Shown: positions 8,190 through 16,837 of the stretch, one piece after another
How the letters are laid out: every line of letters begins with the position of its first letter
How positions within the stretch are numbered: the first letter of the stretch is position 1
Source: Inquilinus limosus DSM 16000
GTDB taxonomy: Bacteria; Pseudomonadota; Alphaproteobacteria; DSM-16000; Inquilinaceae
Length of the DNA: 64,000 bases
Assembly: GCF_000423185.1 (NCBI RefSeq)
Contig: NZ_AUHM01000030.1
Location: forward strand, 47,511-111,510
Direction: 5' to 3'
The notes under the pieces: model-generated
What the model saw: the letters and a program-made list of their open reading frames with translations, nothing else
Database searches by the model: none
What the model was told of the DNA's origin: nothing
Position numbers and translations under genes: made by a program

Positions 8190-10160
8190 ATGACCGACAT
8201 CGCGCAGGCGGTCATCGAGTTCATCGGCCAGCATCCGCACTGGGCCGGGATTCTGATCTTCCTGATCGCCCTGGCCGAATCGGTGGCGGTGGTCGGGCTG
8301 TTCATTCCCGGCTCGCCGATCCTGATCGGCGTCGGCGCCGTGGTCGGCCTCGGCCACCTGCCGCTCTGGCCCATGCTGATCTGGGCCACGGCCGGGGCGA
8401 TCCTCGGCGACGGCGCGTCGTACGAGCTGGGGCGGCGCTATCGCGGCACGATTCTCAACGTGTGGCCGATGAGCCGGTATCCGGGGCTGGTCGCCCGCGG
8501 CGAGGCCTTCTTCCGCCGGCACGGCGGCAAGAGCATCGCGCTCGGCCGCTTCCTGCCGATGCTGCGGCCGATGATCCCGATGGTGGCCGGCGCGCTGGGG
8601 CTGCGGCCGGGGCTGTTCTACGCCGTCAACATCGCCTCGGCGCTCGTCTGGGCGCCGGCCCATATCCTGGGCGGCGCGGTGCTGGGCGCCTCGCTGGGCG
8701 CGCTCGGCGCCGTCAGCGGCCGGCTGGTGGCGCTGCTGGCGGCGCTGGCCCTGGCGCTATGGCTGCTGATCGTCCTGACCCGCTGGATCTGGCGCCGGCT
8801 GGTGCCGCTGCTCGGCTGGGCCCAGCACCGCGTCCACCGCTGGGCGTCAGGCCGCGGCGGCCGCCCCGCCCGCCTGCTGGCCCGGCTGGCCGACCCGGAG
8901 GAGCCGGACCTGCGCGCCATGGCGGCGCTGGGCGTCGTGGTGCTGGTTCTGGTCGCCGGCTTCGTCAACCTGCTGTGGCTCGTGGCCCGGGGCGGGATGG
9001 CCCGGGCCGACGGCGCGATCAGCACCTTCGTGCAGGGACTGCGCACGCCTTGGGGCGATGCCGCCCTGACGATCGTGACCATGCTGGGCGACGGCCGCAC
9101 CGTCACCGCGCTGGTGATCGCGACGATCGGCTGGCTGCTGCTGCACCGGGCCTGGCACCGGGCCGGCGGCGTCGCCATCGCCGTCGCGGTCACCGCCGGC
9201 TTCGTGCCGCTGGTCAAGGGACGGCTGCAGATCGCCCGGCCGACCGACCTCTATGCCGGCGCCGACGCCTTCAGCTTCCCCAGCGGCCACGCCAGCTTCT
9301 CCGCCGTGCTGTTCGGCATCCTGGGCTGGCTGGTGGCCCGCGGCCTGCCCGGCCGCTGGCAGCTGGTGCCGCTCACGGTCGCCGCCGCCCTGATCGGGCT
9401 GATCTGCGCCTCGCGCGTCTACCTGGCCGCGCACTGGCCGTCCGACGTCGCGGCCGGGCTGCTGTTCGGCCTGGGCATGACCATCGCCTTCGCCATGATC
9501 TTCCGCCGCGCCGATCCGGAGCGGATCCGGCCGCGCCGCTTCGCCCTGGCGCTGCTGCCGGCGCTGGCCGTCGCCGGCGGCGCCCATGTCGCCACCGGCT
9601 ACCACAAGGCCGCGGCGATGTATGTCCCGCGCGAGGCGATCGTCGCGATCCCGGCGGCGGAATGGTGGGCGGAGGGCTGGCGCCGGCTGCCGCAGCGCCG
9701 GATCGACCTGGAGGGCGAGGCCGAGCAGCCCTTCCTTCTGCAATGGGCCGGGCCGCCCGAGGCCCTGGCCGCCGCCCTCGCCCCCTTCGGCTGGATCGAG
9801 CCGCCCGGCTGGACCGTCGCCACCGCCGTGCGGTTCCTCGACGACACGGCGGATGCCCGCACCCTGCCGGTGCCGCCGGTGCTGCAGGACGGGCGGATGC
9901 CGGTGCTGACCCTGATCCGGCCCGGGGCGGACGGCGCCAGCCGCCAGGTGCTGCGGCTCTGGCCCTCGGGCTTCGCGCTGGATGGCGGCGGCCCGCCGAT
10001 CCTGCTGGGCGCGCCCGGGGTCGAGATCATCCACCATCCGCTCGGCCTCGTCAGCGCCATCGACGCCGAGGACGAGGCGCCGCTGCCGGCGCTGCCCGAA
10101 CTGCGGTCGCTGCCGCAGGCGCGGGAGCCGACGCCGGGTCTCGTGCTGGCCCAGCCCTGA
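8190..10160 (+). CDS. DedA-PAP2-LssY_C three-domain membrane phosphatase
   Basis: Membrane protein of 656 residues. Residues 1-200 are a DedA/VTT domain (ALAESVAVVGLFIPG, then GRFLPMLRPMIPMVAG at 119-134). Residues about 240-445 are a PAP2 phosphatase with all three motifs: KGRLQIARP (343-351), FPSGH (363-367) and SRVYLAAHWPSD (408-419). The last 190 residues match the LssY C-terminal domain by position and character. DedA proteins are lipid scramblases/undecaprenyl-phosphate flippases. PAP2 enzymes dephosphorylate lipid phosphates or pyrophosphates on the periplasmic face. A fused flippase-phosphatase could recycle undecaprenyl pyrophosphate or process phospholipid; this is inference. The start at 8190 follows AAGGA; an upstream in-frame ATG adds only unrelated sequence. 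Confidence 0.88.
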   Translation: MTDIAQAVIEFIGQHPHWAGILIFLIALAESVAVVGLFIPGSPILIGVGAVVGLGHLPLWPMLIWATAGAILGDGASYELGRRYRGTILNVWPMSRYPGLVARGEAFFRRHGGKSIALGRFLPMLRPMIPMVAGALGLRPGLFYAVNIASALVWAPAHILGGAVLGASLGALGAVSGRLVALLAALALALWLLIVLTRWIWRRLVPLLGWAQHRVHRWASGRGGRPARLLARLADPEEPDLRAMAALGVVVLVLVAGFVNLLWLVARGGMARADGAISTFVQGLRTPWGDAALTIVTMLGDGRTVTALVIATIGWLLLHRAWHRAGGVAIAVAVTAGFVPLVKGRLQIARPTDLYAGADAFSFPSGHASFSAVLFGILGWLVARGLPGRWQLVPLTVAAALIGLICASRVYLAAHWPSDVAAGLLFGLGMTIAFAMIFRRADPERIRPRRFALALLPALAVAGGAHVATGYHKAAAMYVPREAIVAIPAAEWWAEGWRRLPQRRIDLEGEAEQPFLLQWAGPPEALAAALAPFGWIEPPGWTVATAVRFLDDTADARTLPVPPVLQDGRMPVLTLIRPGADGASRQVLRLWPSGFALDGGGPPILLGAPGVEIIHHPLGLVSAIDAEDEAPLPALPELRSLPQAREPTPGLVLAQP

Positions 10161-10283
10161 AACAGTGCGGCGGAGGGTAGCGGCAGCCATGCCTCCCGCC
10201 CCCTGGACGGATGCTGCGGCGCACCGCATGATGCGATCGCGATCCGTTCTCAAGGGTCGATCTCTTCACATCCAGGTGCAGCC

Positions 10284-11036
10284 ATGAGCACGGCCCCGAC
10301 GGACGAGCCGAAGACCCTGATCCTGACCGGCGCCAGCCGCGGCATCGGCCACGCCACGGTCAAGCGCTTCAGCGCCGCCGGCTGGCGGGTGATCACCGTC
10401 TCGCGCCAGGCCTTCTCCAAGGACTGCCCGTGGCATGCGGGCGAGGAGAACCACGTCCAGCTCGACCTCGCCGAGCTGGACGGGATCGAGCAGGGCCTGT
10501 CCGCCCTGCGGTCGCGGCTGCCGAACGGGCGGCTGGACGCGCTGGTCAACAATGCCGGCGTCTCGCCGAAGCTGCCCGGCGGCAAGCGCATGGGCGTGCT
10601 GGACACCGACTACGCGACCTGGATGCACGTCTTCAACGTCAACCTGTTCGCCACCGCCCTGCTGGCCCGCGGGCTGTTCGAGCCGCTGCGGGCCGCGAAG
10701 GGGACGATCATCAACGTCACCTCGATCGCCGGCAGCCGCGTCCATCCCTTCGCCGGCCCGGCCTACGCCACCTCCAAGGCCGCCCTGGCGGCCCTGACCC
10801 GCGAGATGGCGCACGAGTTCGGGCCGCACGGCGTGCGGGTGAACGCGATCGCACCGGGCGAGATCGACACCTCGATCCTGTCGCCCGGCACCGAGGCGAT
10901 CATCGACAAGGAGATCCCGATGAAGCGGCTGGGCAAGCCGGAGGAGGTCGCCGCGACGATCATGTTCCTCTGCACCGCCGGTTCGTCCTACATTACCGGG
11001 GCCGAGGTCCACATCAACGGCGGCCAGCATGTTTAG
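10284..11036 (+). CDS. SDR-family oxidoreductase
   Basis: Classical short-chain dehydrogenase of 250 residues: cofactor motif TGASRGIG (15-22), NNAG (about 88-91) and catalytic YxxxK (Tyr161-Lys165, YATSK). The C-terminal IxGxxxxxxGG segment (ITGAEVHINGGQHV) is complete. The enzyme probably oxidises or reduces a hydroxy/keto substrate with NAD(P). AGGTG lies 8 bases before the ATG. The PotD-like binding protein starts 48 bp downstream on the same strand. The SDR may therefore act on the imported compound, but this is inference from position. Confidence 0.9.
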   Translation: MSTAPTDEPKTLILTGASRGIGHATVKRFSAAGWRVITVSRQAFSKDCPWHAGEENHVQLDLAELDGIEQGLSALRSRLPNGRLDALVNNAGVSPKLPGGKRMGVLDTDYATWMHVFNVNLFATALLARGLFEPLRAAKGTIINVTSIAGSRVHPFAGPAYATSKAALAALTREMAHEFGPHGVRVNAIAPGEIDTSILSPGTEAIIDKEIPMKRLGKPEEVAATIMFLCTAGSSYITGAEVHINGGQHV

Positions 11037-11084
11037 GGTCTAAGCCGCCGCCTCGGCGGAACGAAAAAACAGGGAGTGCCGATC

Positions 11085-12125
11085 ATGATCCGTTTCACCC
11101 GCCTCCTGCCCGCGGCAGTGCTGCTGGCGGCCGGCGTCACCGCGCCCGCCACGGCCCGCGACCTGACCGTGGTGTCCTGGGGCGGCGCCTATCAGGACGC
11201 GCAGCGCGAGATCTATTTCGAGCCGTTCAAGGCCACCGGCGTGCCGATGCACGACGAGAGCTGGGACGGCGGCATCGGCGTGCTGCGCGCCAAGGTCGAG
11301 GGCGGCGATTCGAGCTGGGACGTCGTCCAGGTCGAGTCCGAGGAGCTGGCGCTGGGCTGCGAGGAAGGGCTGTTCGAGCCGCTGAACTGGGACGCGATCG
11401 GCGGCCGCGACGCCTATCTGCCCGAAGCGGTGAACGACTGCGGCGTCGGCACCATCGTCTACAACAACGTCCTGGCCTATGACGGCGCCAAATTTCCCGA
11501 CGGGCCGAAGAGCTGGGCGGATTTCTGGGACGTGCAGAAATTCCCCGGCAAGCGGGCGATGCGCCAGGGGCCGAAGATCAATCTGGAGGCCGCGCTGATG
11601 GCCGACGGCGTCGCCCCGGCCGATGTCTACAAGGTGCTGGCGACGCCCGAGGGCGTGGACCGCGCCTTCCGCAAGCTGGACGAGCTGAAGCCGAACCTGA
11701 TCTGGTGGACCGCCGGCGCCCAGCCGCCGCAGATGCTGGCCTCGGGCGAAGTGGCGATGACCACCGCCTACAACGGCCGCATCGCCGCCGCCAATGTCGC
11801 CGACAAGAAGGATTTCCGCGTCGTCTGGAACGGCAGCCTGTTCACCATCGACAGCTGGGTGATCCTGAAGGGCTCGCCCAATGTCGACGCCGCCACCAAG
11901 TTCCTGGCCTTCGTCGGCAAGCCGGAGAACCAGGCCAAGCTGCCGACCAAGATCGCCTACGGCGTGACCAACAAGGCGGCGACGCCGCTGATCCCGGCGG
12001 AATACCTGCCCGGCCTGCCGACCAACCCGGACAACATGTCCCAGGCGGTCGAGCTGAACGCCGAGTTCTGGCTGGAGAACATCGACAGCCTGACCGAGCG
12101 CTTCAACACCTGGGCGGCGAAGTAG
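11085..12125 (+). CDS. ABC importer substrate-binding protein, PotD-like
   Basis: Periplasmic solute-binding protein of 346 residues. It has a Sec signal peptide (LLPAAVLLAAGVTAPATA, cleavage near residue 22) and begins the mature domain with DLTVVSWGGAYQDAQ, the signature of the spermidine/putrescine (PotD/PotF) cluster. AGGGAG lies 9-14 bases before the ATG at 11085. It is followed by two permease genes, separated by a 189-bp gap with a long inverted repeat, so expression of the binding protein may exceed that of the permeases. The substrate could be a polyamine, opine or other amine. Confidence 0.9.
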   Translation: MIRFTRLLPAAVLLAAGVTAPATARDLTVVSWGGAYQDAQREIYFEPFKATGVPMHDESWDGGIGVLRAKVEGGDSSWDVVQVESEELALGCEEGLFEPLNWDAIGGRDAYLPEAVNDCGVGTIVYNNVLAYDGAKFPDGPKSWADFWDVQKFPGKRAMRQGPKINLEAALMADGVAPADVYKVLATPEGVDRAFRKLDELKPNLIWWTAGAQPPQMLASGEVAMTTAYNGRIAAANVADKKDFRVVWNGSLFTIDSWVILKGSPNVDAATKFLAFVGKPENQAKLPTKIAYGVTNKAATPLIPAEYLPGLPTNPDNMSQAVELNAEFWLENIDSLTERFNTWAAK

Positions 12126-12165
12126 GCGGCCGTCGGCGCGGATGGCTCCGACGTCAATTCTATTG

Positions 12166-12300
12166 AGTCCCCCCTCCCCTTGCGGGAGGGGGGCAGGGGG
12201 AGGGGGTTCGCGCCGCCAGAGCGATCGACCCGGCCTCGCCAGCTCCCTTCGATCGACAACCCCCTCCCCCCACCCCCCTCCCGCAAGGGGAGGGGGGACT
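12166..12300. repeat. Long inverted repeat with 41-bp arms
   Basis: Left arm 12166-12206 and right arm 12260-12300 are almost perfectly complementary over 41 bp. The arms are C/G runs with an inner CCCTTGCGGGAGG / CCTCCCGCAAGGG module, and 53 bp lie between them. It sits between the binding-protein gene and the first permease gene of a single transporter operon. Transcribed, it would form a very stable hairpin that could stabilise the upstream mRNA or attenuate the downstream genes. The CTCCCGCAAG module is shared with repeat B. Confidence 0.8.
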
Positions 12301-12314
12301 CGTGAGTCTGCGTC

Positions 12315-13547
12315 ATGACCGCCCTCGCCCAGGATGCCGTCGCCATCCGGCGGTCGCTGCGGCGAGCCGGGCGGCGCCGGCGGGTCGAGGCGTGGCTGCT
12401 GCTGGCGCCGCTGGTCGCCTTCCTGCTGCTGGTCTTCGTGGCGCCGATCGCCGGCATGCTGTGGCGCGCCGTCGACGACCGCGACCTGGCCCCGGTGATG
12501 CCGCGCACCGTCGCCGCCCTGGCCGGCTGGCACGGCGACGGGCTGCCCGGCGAGGACGCCTTCGCCGCGCTGGCCGCCGACCTGGCGCAGGCGCGGGCCG
12601 ACAAGACCCTGCCGACCGCGGCGCGGCGCCTGAACTACGACCACAACGGCTATCGCACGGTGGTGACCAACACCGCGCGCAAGCTGCCCGACGCGCCCAA
12701 GGGCAGCTGGCGGGAAACGCTGACCGCGATCGACCCGGCCTGGGGCAGCCCCGAGATCTGGGGCGCCATCGCCCGCGCCGCCGGGCCGACCACCGATTTC
12801 TATCTCCTGGCGGCGCTGGATCTGCGCCGCGACGCCGCCGGCGCGATCCTCCATTCCCCGCCGGAGGAGGCGATCTACCGCGAGGTGTTCCTGCGCACCT
12901 TCCTGGTCGCCCTCTCGGTCACCGCGCTGTGCCTCGTCATCGGCTTCCCGGTCGCCTATCTGCTGGCCACCCGGCCGCCGCGCATCGCCAACATCCTGAT
13001 GATCCTGGTGCTGCTGCCGTTCTGGACCTCGCTCCTGGTCCGCACCACCGCCTGGGTGGTGCTGCTGCAGACCAACGGCACGGTGAACGGGATCCTGACC
13101 GGTCTGGGGCTGGTCGGGGAACCGCTGCAGCTGGTCTACAACCGGGTCGGCGTGCTGATCGCCATGACCCATGTGCTGCTGCCCTACATGATCCTGCCGC
13201 TGTACAGCGTCATGCGCTCGATCCCGCCGGCGCATCTGCGCGCCGCCTATTCGCTGGGCGCCCGGCCGGTCGGCGCCTTCCTGCGGATCTATCTGCCGCA
13301 GACCCTGCCCGGGATCGGCGCCGGAGCCCTGCTGGTCTTCATCCTGGCGCTCGGCTACTACATCACCCCGGCACTGGTCGGCGGGCCGGCGGACCAGATG
13401 ATCAGCTGGTTCATCGCCTTCTACACCACCAGCACGGTCAACTGGGGCATGGCCTCGGCGCTCGGCCTGCTGCTGCTGGTCGCCACCCTCGCCCTCTACG
13501 CGGTCTATGCCCGGCTGGTGGGCGCCGACCGCATGCGGCTGGGCTGA
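12315..13547 (+). CDS. ABC importer permease, PotB-like
   Basis: Inner-membrane permease of 410 residues. The first transmembrane segment is at about 31-50 (LLLAPLVAFLLLVFVAPI). A large periplasmic loop of about 130 residues follows, then the remaining helices and the EAA loop (RAAYSLGARPVGAFLRIYLPQTLPG, about 310-334). The extended loop between TM1 and TM2 is typical of the PotB/opine-type subgroup; E. coli PotB is shorter. It would contact the ATPase through the EAA loop, but no ATPase gene is present here. The second permease begins 5 bp after its stop. Confidence 0.88.
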   Translation: MTALAQDAVAIRRSLRRAGRRRRVEAWLLLAPLVAFLLLVFVAPIAGMLWRAVDDRDLAPVMPRTVAALAGWHGDGLPGEDAFAALAADLAQARADKTLPTAARRLNYDHNGYRTVVTNTARKLPDAPKGSWRETLTAIDPAWGSPEIWGAIARAAGPTTDFYLLAALDLRRDAAGAILHSPPEEAIYREVFLRTFLVALSVTALCLVIGFPVAYLLATRPPRIANILMILVLLPFWTSLLVRTTAWVVLLQTNGTVNGILTGLGLVGEPLQLVYNRVGVLIAMTHVLLPYMILPLYSVMRSIPPAHLRAAYSLGARPVGAFLRIYLPQTLPGIGAGALLVFILALGYYITPALVGGPADQMISWFIAFYTTSTVNWGMASALGLLLLVATLALYAVYARLVGADRMRLG

Positions 13548-13552
13548 CCGCC

Positions 13553-14368
13553 ATGGGACGGATCCTCGAAAACCTAGCCTTCTGGCGCGCGCTGCTGTGG
13601 CTGGCCGGCGGCGCGGCCCTCCTGTTCCTGATCGCGCCGATCCTGGCGATCATGCCGCTGTCCTTCAACGGCGGGTCGTTCCTGACCTATCCGCTGGACG
13701 GCGTGTCGCTGCGCTGGTTCGCCGAGTTCTTCAACTCGGACCGCTGGATGGGGGCGCTGGCCAACAGCCTGATCGTCGGCGGGGCCACCACGGTGCTGGC
13801 CACGGCGCTGGGCATCCCGGCGGCGCTGGGGCTGAACCACGCCCCCCTGCGCTTCCGCGGCCTGCTGACCGGCCTCCTCCTCTCGCCGATGATCGTGCCG
13901 GTGGTGATCGTCGCCGTGGGCCTCTACTTCGCCTTCGCCGCGGTCGGGCTGACCAACAGCTATGCCGGGCTGATCCTGGCTCACACGGCGCTGGCCGCGC
14001 CCTTCGTGGTGATCACCGTCGGCGCCACGCTGCAGGGGCTGGACCGCAACCTGCCGCGCGCGGCCTCCAGCCTGGGCGCCCGGCCGACCACCGTGTTCTT
14101 CAAGGTGACGCTGCCGCTTATCCTGCCGGGCGTCGTGTCCGGCGCCCTCTTCGCCTTCGTCACCTCCTTCGACGAGGTGGTGGTGGCGCTGCTGCTGGCC
14201 GGGCCGGGTCAGCGCACCCTGCCGCGCGAGATGTTCAACGGCATCCGCGAGAGCATCACCCCGACCATCACCGCCGCCGCCAGCGTGCTGATCGTGGTCT
14301 CGACCCTGATGCTGGTCGCGATCGAGGCGCTGCGCCGCCGCGGCGAGAGGCTGCGGGCCCGGCGTTAG
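13553..14368 (+). CDS. ABC importer permease, PotC-like
   Basis: Permease of 271 residues with about six membrane helices and an EAA loop (RAASSLGARPTTVFFKVTLP, around residues 165-184). The length and ending (RRRGERLRARR, positive inside) are those of PotC-family proteins. It is translationally close to the PotB-like gene (5-bp gap). The next gene is convergent 13 bp away, so the operon ends without the expected ATPase. Confidence 0.88.
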   Translation: MGRILENLAFWRALLWLAGGAALLFLIAPILAIMPLSFNGGSFLTYPLDGVSLRWFAEFFNSDRWMGALANSLIVGGATTVLATALGIPAALGLNHAPLRFRGLLTGLLLSPMIVPVVIVAVGLYFAFAAVGLTNSYAGLILAHTALAAPFVVITVGATLQGLDRNLPRAASSLGARPTTVFFKVTLPLILPGVVSGALFAFVTSFDEVVVALLLAGPGQRTLPREMFNGIRESITPTITAAASVLIVVSTLMLVAIEALRRRGERLRARR

Positions 14369-14381
14369 GCGCAGGAGCGCC

Positions 14382-15803
14382 TCAGTTCACCGGGCCGTCA
14401 CCGCCGAGGTCCTCCATCGCCGGCTCCGCCGCCGTCTGGCCGGTGGCGCGGTTGATCAGCACGGTCACGACCCAGAGGCCGACGCCGATCGCCAGAAGGA
14501 CGCCGGCGATCGCGTATTGCTCGGGGTTGCGGCCGGTCCACGGCCCGACCAGGAAGCCGCACGCCACGGCGCCGATGACCGGCAGGATGGTCGGTGTGCG
14601 GAAATGCTGGTGCTCGACCGTGTCGCGGCGCAGCACCAGCACGGCGATGTTGACCACGGTGAAGACGCAGAGCAGCAGCAGCGCCGTGGTGCCGCCGAGC
14701 GCCGGGATGCCGCCGACGAAGCCGATCAGGCCGAAGGCCAGGAGCGTGGTGAAGCCGATCGCCACGGCCGGGGTGCGCCGCACCGGATGGACCCGGCCCA
14801 GCACCCCGGGCAGCACCCGCTCCCGGCTCATGCCGTAGACCAGCCGGCTGGCCATCAGCATGTTGATCAGCGCGGTGTTGGCCACAGCGAACATGGTGAT
14901 GAAGCCGAAGATCTCGATCGGGAAGCTGGGGGCGCCGGCCTGCACCACCTTCAGCAGCGGCGTCTCGCCCTCGCCCAGCTGCTCCGGCGGCACCAGCGTG
15001 ATCGCCGAGATCGACACCAGCGTGTAGATCACGGCGGTGATGCACAGCCCGGTCAGCAGCACCTTCGGGAAGATCCGGCTGGGCTCGCGGGCCTCCTCGG
15101 CCATGTTGACCGAATCCTCGAAGCCGACCATGGCGAAGAAGGCGAGCGTGGTGGCGGCGATCACCGACCAGACGGCGCCGCGCTCGGCCGGGGCGAACTG
15201 GGTGACGCGGGAGACGTCGCCCTGGCCCAGCCCGATCGCCCACAGGCCGATGACGATGATGATCAGGAGGCCGGTCAGCTCGACCGTGGTCAGCACGACA
15301 TTGGCCTTCACGCTTTCGCCGACGCCGCGGAAGTTGATCGCCGCAACCGCGGCCATGAAAGCCAGGCCGATGGCGGTGACGCCCTGGCTGGAGAGCCCGA
15401 GCGCGAAGGCGTTCGACAGGTTGGCGGCGAAGGCGCGCGAGGCGGTGGAGGCGGAGGTGATGCCCGAGCACATCACCGCGAAGGCGACGATGAAGGTGAT
15501 GAAATGGACGCCGAAGGCCTTGTGCGCGTACAGCGCCGCGCCGGCGGCGCGCGGGTACTTCGTCACCAGCTCGAGATAGCTGAAGGCCGTGACCAGGGCG
15601 ACGGCGAAGGCCACCAGGAAGGGCAGCCAGACCACGCCGCCGACCTGCTTCGCCACCTGCCCGGTCAGGGCGTAGATGCCGGTGCCGAGAATGTCGCCGA
15701 CGATGAACAGCAGGAGCAGCCAGGGCCCCATCACCCGGCGCAGGCTCGGCTCGGCCGCGGCTTCGGCGCTTGCGGTGTGGGTGTTCTTGGCGATGTCGAC
15801 CAT
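14382..15803 (-). CDS. APC-family amino acid permease
   Basis: Amino acid/polyamine/organocation transporter of 473 residues with about 12 hydrophobic helices. The first helix contains GDILGTGIYALTG (about 37-49), the unwound substrate-binding GxG segment of the family. The sixth-helix region reads AFFAMVGFEDSVNMAEE. The start at 15803 follows GGGGGAG on the coding strand. It probably imports an amino acid or amine by proton symport. It converges with the ABC importer operon; a short AGGCGC/GCGCCT hairpin covers both stop codons but lacks a U-tract. Confidence 0.88.
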   Translation of the reverse strand: MVDIAKNTHTASAEAAAEPSLRRVMGPWLLLLFIVGDILGTGIYALTGQVAKQVGGVVWLPFLVAFAVALVTAFSYLELVTKYPRAAGAALYAHKAFGVHFITFIVAFAVMCSGITSASTASRAFAANLSNAFALGLSSQGVTAIGLAFMAAVAAINFRGVGESVKANVVLTTVELTGLLIIIVIGLWAIGLGQGDVSRVTQFAPAERGAVWSVIAATTLAFFAMVGFEDSVNMAEEAREPSRIFPKVLLTGLCITAVIYTLVSISAITLVPPEQLGEGETPLLKVVQAGAPSFPIEIFGFITMFAVANTALINMLMASRLVYGMSRERVLPGVLGRVHPVRRTPAVAIGFTTLLAFGLIGFVGGIPALGGTTALLLLCVFTVVNIAVLVLRRDTVEHQHFRTPTILPVIGAVACGFLVGPWTGRNPEQYAIAGVLLAIGVGLWVVTVLINRATGQTAAEPAMEDLGGDGPVN

Positions 15804-15885
15804 CAACTCCCCCTTCCGATCGCGAACGGTCCTGCATGAAACATCATTTCCCGCCGGATGTCGCCCCGGGATGCCGCCCAGGCGG

Positions 15886-16716
15886 TCAGTCCTCGAAGCC
15901 GGTCGATTCCGCCAGGCTGCGCCACTGCGCCAGCTCCTTCGCGACGAAGGCGTTCTTGGCCTCGATCCGCTCGACCGTGTCGCGGCCGAGCGGCAGGCGC
16001 ACCGGCGGGGCCTCGGCCGCGACCACGGCGCGCAACGCCTGGGCCAGCTTCTTCGGGTCGCCGGGCTGCTGGTAGTTGTGCCCGGCCGCGAAGTCGCGCA
16101 TCCGGCCGACCGTCTCGGCATAGTCGGCGATCTCGGTGCGCGTCCGGCTCAGCGAGCTGCCGTCCAGGAAGTTGGTGCGGAAGAAGCCGGGCTCGACCAC
16201 CGTGGCGTGGATCCCGAGCGGCGCCAGCTCCGCCGCCAGGGCCTCGGTCAGCCCCTCGACCGCGAATTTGGTCGCGCCGTAGACGCCCCAGCCCGGATAG
16301 GCCTGGTAGCCGCCGACCGAGGAGATGTTCAGAATGTGGCCCGAGCGCTGGCGGCGCAGCTGCGGCAGCACCGCGCGGGTGACGTTCAAGAGGCCGAAGA
16401 CATTGGTGCCGAACAGCCGCTCGACCTCGACGGCATCCGCCTCCTCGACCGCGCCGAGCAGGCCGTAGCCGGCATTGTTGACCAGGACGTCGATCCGGCC
16501 GAAGCGCTCGACCGCGGCCTGTGCCGCCGCCCGCGCCTGCGCCTCGTCGGTGACGTCGAGCGTCAGCGGCAGCAGGTTCGGGTGGTCGCCGAAGCGCTCC
16601 ACGACCGCCTTCGCGTCCCGTGCGGCCGCGGCCACGGCGTCGCCGCCGTCCAGCACCGCCTGGGTGATCTCCGCGCCGATGCCGCGCGACGCGCCGGTGA
16701 TGAACCAGACCTTCAT
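15886..16716 (-). CDS. SDR-family oxidoreductase (LysR-divergent)
   Basis: Short-chain dehydrogenase of 276 residues with TGASRGIG at 7-14, NNAG at about 88-91 and the catalytic YGATK. The C-terminal half carries an extended substrate loop (GSSLSRTRTEIADYAET), as in the 'oxidoreductase' SDR group near YbbO-like proteins. It is divergent from a LysR regulator 121 bp away, which is the usual local-control layout. The substrate is unknown. Confidence 0.9.
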   Translation of the reverse strand: MKVWFITGASRGIGAEITQAVLDGGDAVAAAARDAKAVVERFGDHPNLLPLTLDVTDEAQARAAAQAAVERFGRIDVLVNNAGYGLLGAVEEADAVEVERLFGTNVFGLLNVTRAVLPQLRRQRSGHILNISSVGGYQAYPGWGVYGATKFAVEGLTEALAAELAPLGIHATVVEPGFFRTNFLDGSSLSRTRTEIADYAETVGRMRDFAAGHNYQQPGDPKKLAQALRAVVAAEAPPVRLPLGRDTVERIEAKNAFVAKELAQWRSLAESTGFED

Positions 16717-16837
16717 GATGCCCTCCTTCGGACTGCAGGCCCGCCCTCGGGCCGTTGCGTTTCCGAATTTAAGGGCTGGCCGATTGCACAATAATCCCAT
16801 CAATATTCCATTGGTCGTTGAGAAAGAGTCATCAATC
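16717..16837. promoter_or_regulatory. Divergent SDR/LysR promoter region
   Basis: The part nearest the regulator is AT-rich and holds ATTG and CAAT half-sites in inverted order (ATTGCACAAT, CAATATTCCATTG). No clean T-N11-A box is seen. It is likely to contain both promoters and the regulator site. Confidence 0.4.

Noticed and set aside
11040..13235. A 731-codon minus-strand open frame across the ABC transporter genes
   Set aside because: Runs through several well-recognised genes on the other strand and is rich in Arg, Gln, His and Gly without any domain; typical of antisense frames in high-GC DNA.
14367..14382. Hairpin AGGCGC-AGGA-GCGCCT over two convergent stop codons
   Set aside because: A 6-bp stem without a U-tract on either strand; not enough to call a terminator.
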